64,000 nt of DNA from G965207345 sp965207345 (GTDB taxonomy: Bacteria; Pseudomonadota; Gammaproteobacteria; PS1; Pseudothioglobaceae): positions 372,001 through 436,000 of the forward strand of contig OZ242280.1 of the NCBI GenBank assembly GCA_965207345.1, read 5' to 3'. The first letter of the stretch is position 1, and each line of letters starts with the position of its first letter. A program made the translations under genes and the position numbers. Shown here piece by piece: positions 46,020 through 55,453 of the stretch. Below the pieces are notes generated by a model. It ran no database searches. It saw only the letters and a list, made by a program, of their open reading frames with translations, and was not told the DNA's origin.

Positions 46020-46902
46020 TTAGAAAAAAGTTAAATAATAATGATCAATAAGCAGGGCAAGAAACAAAATCATTAAATAGTTAATTGAATAAACAAAAGT
46101 ACGTTTTGGAATGCGCATATTGTGTGGATTTTTAATAATACGAATGGCATAACTGAGAAAAATAATATTAAGTATGAGGCTCACTGATAAATATAATATA
46201 CCATTCATTTTTGTTAAATAGGGTAGCAAAGTCACGATAATCAAGTAAAATTGTGTAGAGTAATATTTGTGTGCGTGTAAATGCTAGGCTGTGTGTAACA
46301 GGCAACATGGGTACATTTGCTTTTTTGTATTCTTTGTGTCTGTAAACTGCAAGTGACCAAAAATGCGGTGGTGTCCAGATAAAGATAATCAGAAAAAGTA
46401 ACAAAACATATTCGCCCACTTCACCTGTCATCGCACTCCAACCAAGCACAGGCGGCATTGCGCCTGCAGCACCACCAATGACAATATTTTGTGGCGTTGC
46501 ACGTTTTAGATACATCGTATAAAACACAGCATAACCAATAAGCGATGAAAATGTGAGAAGTGCAGTGAGCATATTTACAAAAAACCATAAAACAATAATA
46601 CCCAAGAAACCAAGTATCACACCCCAGATAAGTGCTTGTTCCTGTGTGATTTGACCTTGCGGTAATGGGCGCTTTCGGGTGCGGTGCATTTTAGCATCAA
46701 TATTTTGGTCAATAACATGGTTAAATACTGCAGCAGAAGCAGCTGATGCACCAATGCCAAACATAGCGATAATCATCACAGGTAGTTGTTCAAATGGATA
46801 AGGCGTAAGCAACATTCCAACGATGGCAGTAAGTAAAATTAATAGCACTACTTTTAGTTTGCAAAGCGCTAATAAATTTTTCATTAAATGTAAGTAATAC
46901 AT
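46020..46902 (-). pseudogene. cyoE: Protohaem IX farnesyltransferase (haem O synthase), frameshifted
   Basis: UbiA-family enzyme that farnesylates haem for haem-copper oxidases. The N-terminal 220 residues are intact: FNHVIDQNIDAKMHRTRKRPLP carries the prenyl-diphosphate motif split as NxxxD, and YTMYLKRATPQNIVIGGAAGAMPP and WTPPHFWSLAVYRHKEY are characteristic. After LLYTILL the frame ends wrongly. The remaining 70 residues with the last two helices (IIVTLLPYLTK... to the end) continue in the +1 frame from about 46244. A single extra G near 46243, not in a homopolymer, explains it. This may be a true inactivation or an assembly error. It follows an SCO-like gene. Confidence 0.85.
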
Positions 46903-46905
46903 TAT

Positions 46906-47442
46906 TTATCCGATATATGAGTATTTCAAAAGTCGTTCTAAATCTTTGACTACTGCCTTAATATCTAGCATATTTGTGTCATAACGTAGGATAACATTAC
47001 CGAGCGGGTCCATTAAAAACAAACTATTTTCTGGAAAATGTGCAAACTTTGAGAATTTCTTTTTATTGCGGTAATATAGTGTGTCCTGTTGTTGTATTAT
47101 TCTTTTTGTCCCTTTCGGTATATCGCTTTCGCTTATAAATAAACGCTGTATGCGTTTTATTTTATCATTAGCAAGTAAATGAATAGTTTTCATTTCCTCT
47201 AGTATCTCTAAACACATACGCGCACAAGTTTTATTTTTATAGACAAGTGTCCATTTTTGCTTGAATTTTGTTTGATTTTTTATATCATCTATATTTATAA
47301 TAATAGCTGGTTCTATTAACTCCCCATAATTGAGGGTTTTGTTTGTGAAAAAATGTGGCGCAAAAAAATAAAATGCACCACCGAATAAGACGGGAGCAAC
47401 AAAAACAAAACTTAAAATCCAAAGCGTATTTTTGATTGACAT
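46906..47442 (-). CDS. Membrane-anchored SCO-like thioredoxin-fold protein
   Basis: A 178-residue protein with one N-terminal membrane helix (about 7-29) and a periplasmic domain. KWTLVYKNKTCARMCLE near 63-79 has CxxxC, the copper/redox motif of SCO proteins. NSLFLMDPLGNVILRY near 140-156 matches the thioredoxin-like end. It resembles the uncharacterised gene that accompanies ctaA/ctaB in cytochrome oxidase loci. Being 3 bp upstream of cyoE, it probably assists oxidase assembly; the His ligand of true SCO proteins is not obvious, so copper delivery is inference. Confidence 0.78.
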   Translation of the reverse strand: MSIKNTLWILSFVFVAPVLFGGAFYFFAPHFFTNKTLNYGELIEPAIIINIDDIKNQTKFKQKWTLVYKNKTCARMCLEILEEMKTIHLLANDKIKRIQRLFISESDIPKGTKRIIQQQDTLYYRNKKKFSKFAHFPENSLFLMDPLGNVILRYDTNMLDIKAVVKDLERLLKYSYIG

Positions 47443-47646
47443 GGTTAATATTTTAACGTGCTTAAATTTTTCAGCACTTTCAGGTTTTATCTCAAGTTTT
47501 TTTAAGCACTATCTAATTAAGCATTATTTGCCTAAATTGAGTATAAAGAAAGCTTTATATCATAATGCCATAAAGTCGGAGTATTAATAAAATTAAGTAT
47601 AGCTACAAAACAGATAAAATTTGCTTTTTCATCGCAGTTTTTTATT

Positions 47647-50019
47647 TTAGTTTTGCTCATCGTGATTCGGCACTAAAATATCACGGCTACCACTAGCATT
47701 CATAGATGAGACAATACCACTTGCTTCCATATCCTCAATGATGCGCGCCGCGCGGTTATAACCAATACGCAGGCGTCTTTGTAAACTAGAAATAGAAGCA
47801 CGTTTGGTACTTAGGACAATTTGCACTGCTTCGTCATACATAGGATCTTTTTCGCCTCCTGCATTTGGCGTGTAGCCATCAAAATTATCCCCTGTATTAT
47901 TTTTATCGCTATAACTTGTAATATCGTGTACATATTTTGGCGTTACATCCTCTCTTAGTGCCTCGGTCACGCGCCTTACTTCATCATCAGAAACAAAAGC
48001 GCCATGAATGCGTTTAAAAACATTTTGTCCTGTTGTCATGTAAAGCATATCACCCATGCCGAGTAATTGCTCCGCTCCACTTTGGTCTAAAATAGTGCGC
48101 GAATCAATTTTAGAAGAAACTTTAAATGCAATTCTAGTTGGGATATTTGATTTAATAATGCCTGTAATTACATCAACTGAAGGGCGTTGCGTAGCTATAA
48201 CTAGGTGGATTCCTGCTGCCCTGGCTTTTTGCGCTAGGCGTACAATTAAAGATTCTACACGTTTAGATTTATTTCGATCATCTTGTGCTAATGCACCAAG
48301 CATATCTGCATATTCATCAATAATTATCACGATAAGGGGTAGTGGTTCAATCTCAGGCGGATTTTCGCCTTTAGCCAATTCGCTTGGGTTCACAAAAGGA
48401 TCAAGTAGCGGTTTTTTATTTTTGATAGCATTTAATATTTTGTTATTAGCAGCCATGATATTACGCACACTAAGCTTAGCAAGTAAATTATAACGGCGTT
48501 CCATTTCAGCAACAGACCACCTCAAGGCACTAGCAGCTTCGTTCATATCTGTGATAACGGGCGTTAGTAAGTGTGGAATATCAACATAAGAAGTAAGCTC
48601 CACTACCTTAGGGTCAATCATAATAAAACGCACATCTTTCGGTGATGATTTATATAAAATACTTAGAATCATTGCGTTTAAGCTCACTGATTTACCCATA
48701 CCCGTTGCACCTGCAAGTAGTAAATGTGGCATTTTTGCTAAATCGCTAATCACCGCCTGTCCATTAATATTTTTGCCAAGTGCAATGCTGAGCGGTGAGC
48801 GACTAGCCTCAAATTCATTAGAAGATAAAATTTGTTTCAAACTAATCATCTCTCGTTTGAAATTTGGAATTTCTAAACCAATCACAGGCTTTCCTACAAT
48901 AACATCAATAATACGCACACTCTCCACCAATAAAGCACGTGCTAAATCCTTATTTAAACTCATAACTTGACCAACTTTAATTCCTGGGGCTAAACTAATT
49001 TCAAACTGAGTGATAACAGGACCAGGTGTTACAGTCTCAATACGAGCTTCAAGACCAAAATCTTTAAGTTTTGCCTCTACTTGTTTTGACATCATATCCA
49101 GAGTATCTTTAGAATAACCGCCATCTTGTTTTGGGGGAGAATCAAGCAAGGACAAGGAAGGTAGCATATTATCTTTATTGTCAAATATTTTTTTTTGACT
49201 ACCAACCACAGCACGCATACTTTCTGATATATAGGATTGTTTGGGCAAAATTTCTGGTGTGTCGCGTTTAACTTTAAGATTTGCTTTGATAAGATCAACA
49301 CGATCTTTTTTTAGTTGCTTTGCCTGATATTTTTCTTCACGCACAAATTTTTTATGCTCAAAATAAGATTTAATATTTGCTACTACTGCTAGTAGCATGC
49401 GTCCAGTTTTATCAAATAAAACAAACCAAGACAAATAACCCGTAATACTAAGTGCAATCATAACAAGACTGACATAGACAATATTAACTAGATGCCCAAA
49501 TAATCCTGATAATAATTGGTGCACCAAGATACCAACAGAACCACCGGCTAAGGCGTAGATATTATGCGTCATAAAACCCGCACTAAAAGCCAAAATCAAC
49601 ACAAAGCCAACACTACGATAAACAATACGCGTATAGCTTACAGATTTATTTTTCTGGAAATATTGATAACTGTGTATGCTGACTAATAATAAAATAAGCG
49701 GTATCAAATAAGAAGCTAAGCCAAGATAAAAAAAAGAAAATTCAGATAGCTCTGCACCAACAGACCCGCCCCAATTAAACACACTAGTGCCCACTTTATC
49801 ACTACTACGCCAAATATCATCTGATGAGCTATGCGTGATTAGGGATAATAGATAAAATAAACCTAAGCCAAACAATAAAAAAAATATGGCTTCATAAATT
49901 CTTCTATGCCCTTTATTCTGCACAACTTGATGTGCATTTATCTTTGAGTAAAATTTAGGCTTTATGTTTTTTTTCAAATTTAGATTTTGTTTTTCTTCAA
50001 ATATGCAAAGGGAGAGCAC
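47647..50019 (-). CDS. ftsK: DNA translocase FtsK
   Basis: Coordinates division with chromosome segregation. The N-terminal part has four membrane helices (about 44-62, 95-115, 135-155 and 170-200). A short linker precedes the motor: Walker A GATGMGKSVSLNAM near 440, Walker B VIIIDEYADM near 570, and TQRPSVDVITGIIK. The C-terminal gamma winged helix (RRLRIGYNRAARIIEDMEASGIVS) reads KOPS-like sequences. At 790 residues the proline/glutamine linker is much shorter than in E. coli (1329). The GTG start at 50019 lacks a good RBS and could be a few codons off. Confidence 0.95.
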   Translation of the reverse strand: MLSLCIFEEKQNLNLKKNIKPKFYSKINAHQVVQNKGHRRIYEAIFFLLFGLGLFYLLSLITHSSSDDIWRSSDKVGTSVFNWGGSVGAELSEFSFFYLGLASYLIPLILLLVSIHSYQYFQKNKSVSYTRIVYRSVGFVLILAFSAGFMTHNIYALAGGSVGILVHQLLSGLFGHLVNIVYVSLVMIALSITGYLSWFVLFDKTGRMLLAVVANIKSYFEHKKFVREEKYQAKQLKKDRVDLIKANLKVKRDTPEILPKQSYISESMRAVVGSQKKIFDNKDNMLPSLSLLDSPPKQDGGYSKDTLDMMSKQVEAKLKDFGLEARIETVTPGPVITQFEISLAPGIKVGQVMSLNKDLARALLVESVRIIDVIVGKPVIGLEIPNFKREMISLKQILSSNEFEASRSPLSIALGKNINGQAVISDLAKMPHLLLAGATGMGKSVSLNAMILSILYKSSPKDVRFIMIDPKVVELTSYVDIPHLLTPVITDMNEAASALRWSVAEMERRYNLLAKLSVRNIMAANNKILNAIKNKKPLLDPFVNPSELAKGENPPEIEPLPLIVIIIDEYADMLGALAQDDRNKSKRVESLIVRLAQKARAAGIHLVIATQRPSVDVITGIIKSNIPTRIAFKVSSKIDSRTILDQSGAEQLLGMGDMLYMTTGQNVFKRIHGAFVSDDEVRRVTEALREDVTPKYVHDITSYSDKNNTGDNFDGYTPNAGGEKDPMYDEAVQIVLSTKRASISSLQRRLRIGYNRAARIIEDMEASGIVSSMNASGSRDILVPNHDEQN

Positions 50020-50100
50020 TATTTCTCATTTAGAGAGAACGAACACATTAGTCAGCATTTAAGTAGTTTATGAGCAAGATATTAACGATTAACAAAAAAA

Positions 50101-51115
<1,015 letters not shown>

Positions 51116-51133
51116 ATTAAAAAATATACTGCG

Positions 51134-51201
51134 CTTTTTCTTAATAGGCAAAAGGCATAATTACTAAGGTATTTTATCTTTTGTTTTAAGAAAAAAGTTA
51201 C
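51134..51201 (-). repeat. Dispersed repeat, module R copy 2 (hairpin repeat)
   Basis: Read on the minus strand, 51201-51150 is identical over 52 bases to 12812-12863, and the similarity extends to the closing arm TTAAGAAAAAG. The arms CTTTTTCTTAA and TTAAGAAAAAAG, plus CAAAAG/CTTTTG inside, form a hairpin. It lies 18 bp after the trxB stop and 122 bp beyond the 3' end of the TPR gene. Another small hairpin (CCATGCA/TGCATGG, 51223-51245) follows it. Confidence 0.88.
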
Positions 51202-51322
51202 TGGTCCTCATCTATCTGCTGTCCATGCACTAGTATTATGCATGGGGTGCTTTGGTTTGTTAATAGTGGAATATTAGCGAAAATTAAGGTAATTCTAATA
51301 TACTATTTTAGGATGAGATGCT

Positions 51323-53182
51323 TTAAAGTTTTGTCTCAGATGGTTTATATTTTTTGTCCTTTTTTGTATTAATTTTATCAAACAGAGTCTTGAAACTCTG
51401 TTCAATTTTATCAAGCAGAATATTATTGCTAATATTTGTATGAGGCTGACCCCAATTTGCAATTAATTGAGCATTATTATATTTACCATTATAGTCAAAG
51501 AATTTTTTCAACATCTTATCTCTAATTCCTGGACTTGCATCAATTAAATTTGCTAGCACACCTTTAGTATAAGCATCTTCCTTTAATGCCCAGTATTTAT
51601 CTCTATCATGGCGCAACAAGCGAATATACCAAACTAGTGGTGATAAAACTAGGGTAATTAAAATAACCAGAGATGAGATTTTAAAAGTATCAAAGTTTGG
51701 CTGTATAGTAGCATAAGCATATATAGCAACACTTCCATAAGCAGGTGTGCTAAGCATTACAAGTAATATAATACATTTATTGACTAGTTTATTAGTTTTA
51801 TTAAGTTCCTTTTGGTATTCTTTTTGTGATTCAATAGCCCCGCTTCTTTGTAAAATATTGGCTTCATATTTTTTAATTGTTTTTTTAAGGTCTTCTGTAG
51901 CCTTCTCCCTAGCTTTTGCATATTTTTTCTAGATTTTCTTGATTAATTTTTTCTTGTTCAATGGCTGCATCTTTGAGCACTATATTAGCTGCTCTATTAT
52001 GAATAGCAACTGTTCATAATGCTATGGCTTTATCAAAATTTATAATACATACTCACCTTTTTTGTTATAAGCAACACCACGATTATTGTAAGCCTCAGCA
52101 TACTTTGGCTATGGCTTTCAAAATTGCAATTGCTCTGTCAATCTGCAATAGCTTTGGTTTTAATCATATTCACCTTTTTCATGCTCATCTTTTTTGTCAT
52201 AAGCAACGCCACGATTATTGTATAGCATACTTTGGCTTTAATGCTATAGCTTTATCATAATCTGCAATAGCCCTGTCATATTCACATTTTTTGTAATAAA
52301 CAGCACCACGATTATTGTAAAAATCAGCATCTTGTGGATTTAATACAATAGCTTTATCATAATCTGCAATAGCTCTGTCATATTCATTTTTGTTTTTATA
52401 AGCAATGCCACGATTATTGTAAAAATCAGCATCTTTGGATTTAATGCTATAGCTTTATCATAATCTGCAATAGCTCTGTCATATTCACCTTTTTTGTCAT
52501 AAGCAATACCACGATTATTATAAAAATCAGCATACTTTGGCTTTAATGCTATAGCTTTATCATAATCTGCAATAGCCCTGTCATATTCACCTTTGTTTTT
52601 CATAAGCAATGCCACGATTATTGTAAAAATCAGCATCTTGTGGATTTAATGCTATAGCTTTATCATAATCTGCAATGGCTCTATCATATTCACCTTTTTT
52701 TCATAAGCAATGCCACGATTATTGTAAGCCATAGCATACTTTGGATTTAATGCTATAGCTTTATCATAATCTGCAATAGCCCTGTCATATTCACTTTTGT
52801 TTTTATAAGCAATGCCACGATTATTGTAAAAATCAGCATACTTTGGATTTAATGCTATGGCTTTATCATAATCTGCAATTGCTCTGTCATATTCACCTTT
52901 GTTTTTATAAGCATTGCCACGATTATTGTAAGCACCAGCATACTTTGGCTTTAATGCTATAGCTTTATCATAATCTGCAATAGCCCTGTCATATTCACCT
53001 TTTTTTCATAAGCAATGCCACGATTATTGTAAAAGACAGCTTTGTTTGTTTCACTAAGGTCTTTAAATGATTCATGCTCAATTATTTCTGTGTATTTTTT
53101 AACAAGAAGGCTATAGTCTTTATTCTCTGCACGCCTCTAATTCTTCAGTATGGCTGATGAGTTTTTCTAGTTCTTTATTCAT
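51323..53182 (-). pseudogene. TPR membrane protein gene disrupted by multiple indels
   Basis: Start ATG at 53182 with AGGAG 9 bases upstream. The N-terminal 15 residues (MNKELEKLISHTEEL) are followed by about ten 34-residue TPR units, consensus KYADFYNNRGIAYKNKGEYD and RAIADYDKAIALNP. A charged coiled coil (EQEKINQENLEKYAKARE...), two membrane helices (near 51750-51660) and a soluble C-terminal domain ending NTKKDKKYKPSETKL complete it. The frame is broken many times, mostly in A/T runs: near 53135, T7 at 53000-53006 and 52695-52701, around 52600, and an extra base in 51923-51928. Only the last 144 codons (51323-51757) form a long open frame. Function unknown. Confidence 0.78.
52020..53060 (-). 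repeat. 102 bp tandem repeat array encoding TPR units
   Basis: About eight well-kept units plus two decayed ones at the low-coordinate end. Each has GCTTTATCATAATCTGCAAT and GCCACGATTATTGTAA on the plus strand. Units differ mainly by short T-run length and by GTTTTTAT versus TTTTTTCAT variants, which shift the frame. The 34-codon period shows it is a TPR-coding repeat. Confidence 0.88.
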
Positions 53183-53194
53183 GGTTATAAACTC

Positions 53195-53365
53195 CTAATT
53201 TGTTTCAATGAAGCTATTTACACCAGCTTTTTTACCACTATTATATACACTAATAATATTTTCAATAGTTAAATCAGCGTAGGTTTTAGAGGTAGCATGC
53301 CCTACTACTAATAATAGAAAAAATGCAACAAAATAAATCTTGGTTATTTTTATTGTTTTCTTTAT
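53195..53365 (-). pseudogene. Small signal-peptide ORF lacking a start codon
   Basis: Fifty-six codons that would read (M)KKTIKITKIYFVAFFLLL, then VVGHATSKTYADLTIENIIS and a polar C-terminus ending FIETN. The first 25 residues are a textbook signal peptide. The codon where a start is expected is ATA (53365-53363), with TAG two codons upstream and no ATG, GTG or TTG nearby, so ATG may have mutated to ATA. The stop TAG merges with the RBS of the TPR gene. It may be an exported partner of that gene; no family is recognised. Confidence 0.45.
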
Positions 53366-53498
53366 TTTCTAAAAGTCAATCATATTGACTTTGCTACTTA
53401 AATATCATTTTAACCAAAAATAATCCTTTAACAAATATTATCACTAAATTACTTAGCCATATATACACACCAAAGCGCTAACGATAAATACTCACTGT

Positions 53499-53710
53499 GG
53501 GTGCTTTAATTGCATACTATGAGATAAATTTATCAATCACTGCGAATATGCTTTAATTGATAGTGATTTACTTAATGAAAGCTAGTTAATTATTTGTTTT
53601 AATGTAATGCCAAAGATTATATGATGCATTAGGGCAAATAGCACCTTTAAGTATATTAAAATGAATGAAGATAAATATAGAGAAAAGTGTAATAAGGGGT
53701 GGAGGTGCAA
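53499..53710 (-). repeat. Dispersed repeat, module L copy 2
   Basis: Reverse complement of 12237-12446 with few substitutions. It lies upstream of the small signal-peptide ORF and the TPR gene on their strand, with module R copy 2 beyond their 3' end. The internal TATCAAT/ATTGATA stem is kept; the outer GATAAATC stem is altered in both arms. The rest of the gap 53366-53813 holds nothing else that I can name. Confidence 0.87.
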
Positions 53711-53813
53711 TATTTCGTTAGAATTTTTATAATCAGTTAAAATAAGCAACTCATACTAATTTTCTTTTTTGAAATCTTCGTATCTTGCCTGAATTTTACT
53801 TTAAATATTTGAT

Positions 53814-55196
53814 ATGCCTACTATCAAAACACGCTTTTGCCCAAGCCCAACTGGTTATATTCATATTGGCAACGCAAGAACAGCCCTTTTTAATGCACTT
53901 TATGCTAAAAAACATCAAGGAGTTTTTCTACTTAGAATTGAAGATACTGATAAAGAGCGTAGTAAGCAAAAATATATTGATGCTATCTGCACAGATTTAG
54001 CGTGGCTCGGACTAGATTGGCAAGGTTATGGAAAAAATGATAGCAATCTTTATCAGCAATCTAAGCGTCATAATATTTATCAAAAATACCTAGATACACT
54101 TCATGCTCAAAATAAAGTTTATGCTTGCTTTTGCAATGCCAAAACTTTAGAGAGGAGTCGCAAAATTCAACTTAAAATGAAGCAAGCGCCGCGCTATGAT
54201 GGGTGTTGTCGCAAACTTGAATATTATGATTTAAGCAAAAAACATAGTTTGCGTTTTAAAGTCTCTCAAATGGATACAACAATTTTTGATGATGCTGTTA
54301 AAGGAGGGTCAATTTATAAAAATAATGATATTGGTGATTTTATTATCAAACGCTCAGATGGCACAGAAGTATTTTTCTTTGCAAATGCACTTGACGATGT
54401 CTTAATGTCAATAACGCACATTATACGTGGCGAGGATCATTTGAGTAATACGCCAAGACAAATAATGATTTTAAAGGCGCTAAAACACACAGCACCTAAG
54501 TATGCACACATACCACTTATTCTAGCTAGCGATAACAAGCCACTTTCTAAACGAAATGGTTCAATAAGTATTAGGGTGTTGAGAAAAATGGGATATTTAC
54601 CCATTGCTGTTTTAAATTATTTAGCACACCTAGGACACCGCTATGAAAAAAATGAGCTACTGAGTTTAGAGGCTCTTGCATATAATTTCAATTTTCGCCA
54701 TATTGCAAAAGCGCCTGCTCAGTTTGATAAAAACCATCTGCATTATTTCCAGCGTTTAGCACTTAAAGCTCTCAGTGATGAAGCATTTTGGCTTTATATT
54801 AAACCATTCGTCGCAAAAATTGTGCCTGCAAATCAAAAAATACAGTTTGTGCGTATCATTCGCCACAATATTGATTTAGCAGATGAGGCTTTGTCGTGGG
54901 CAAATATTATTTTCTCCGATACTGAGTTAAATAATAGGCTAGATAACACTTATGATATAAAGCCAGTATTTTGTGCATGTGTGTTAACCTCTTTAGAAGA
55001 AAATGAAAGTTTTAAATTATTGTGTGCGCGCCTAAAAAAACAAACACACCTAACAGGAAAAGCATTATTTATGCCACTTAGAAAATTATTGACCACAAAA
55101 ATATCAGGACCTGATTTATCAGAATTATTTACACTTATAGATAAAAAAATTCTAATAAGAAGAGTAAAATACTACTGCAACTTGAGAAAGCAATAA
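53814..55196 (+). CDS. gltX: Glutamyl-tRNA synthetase
   Basis: Class I synthetase. RFCPSPTGYIHIGNARTAL at 7-25 holds the HIGH-type motif, RIEDTD follows, and KPLSKRNGSIS near 243 is the KMSKS loop. A cysteine group (CFC near 102 and CCR near 125) matches the zinc-binding region. The C-terminal anticodon domain is helical. The 460 residues are typical. The KMSKS-proximal part (SISIRVLRKMGY) and the APAQFDKNHL region are somewhat divergent, so a GluRS2-type enzyme that charges tRNA-Gln is possible. A second gltX is not in the window. Confidence 0.93.
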   Translation: MPTIKTRFCPSPTGYIHIGNARTALFNALYAKKHQGVFLLRIEDTDKERSKQKYIDAICTDLAWLGLDWQGYGKNDSNLYQQSKRHNIYQKYLDTLHAQNKVYACFCNAKTLERSRKIQLKMKQAPRYDGCCRKLEYYDLSKKHSLRFKVSQMDTTIFDDAVKGGSIYKNNDIGDFIIKRSDGTEVFFFANALDDVLMSITHIIRGEDHLSNTPRQIMILKALKHTAPKYAHIPLILASDNKPLSKRNGSISIRVLRKMGYLPIAVLNYLAHLGHRYEKNELLSLEALAYNFNFRHIAKAPAQFDKNHLHYFQRLALKALSDEAFWLYIKPFVAKIVPANQKIQFVRIIRHNIDLADEALSWANIIFSDTELNNRLDNTYDIKPVFCACVLTSLEENESFKLLCARLKKQTHLTGKALFMPLRKLLTTKISGPDLSELFTLIDKKILIRRVKYYCNLRKQ

Positions 55197-55439
<243 letters not shown>

Positions 55440-55453
55440 TCTTATTGGAAAAA

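Noticed and set aside
51134..51201. Module R copy 2 as the trxB terminator
   Set aside because: The hairpin lies 18 bp after the stop, but the T-run is on the 5' arm and the A-run on the 3' arm on either strand, unlike intrinsic terminators; it is better explained as a dispersed repeat.
52024..52260. 78-codon plus-strand frame rich in His and Phe
   Set aside because: It is the antisense of decayed TPR units.
52020..53060. Regular about 100 bp repeats that might be a CRISPR array or satellite
   Set aside because: The period is 102 bp, there are no unique spacers between short repeats, and translation gives TPR consensus units; no cas genes are nearby.
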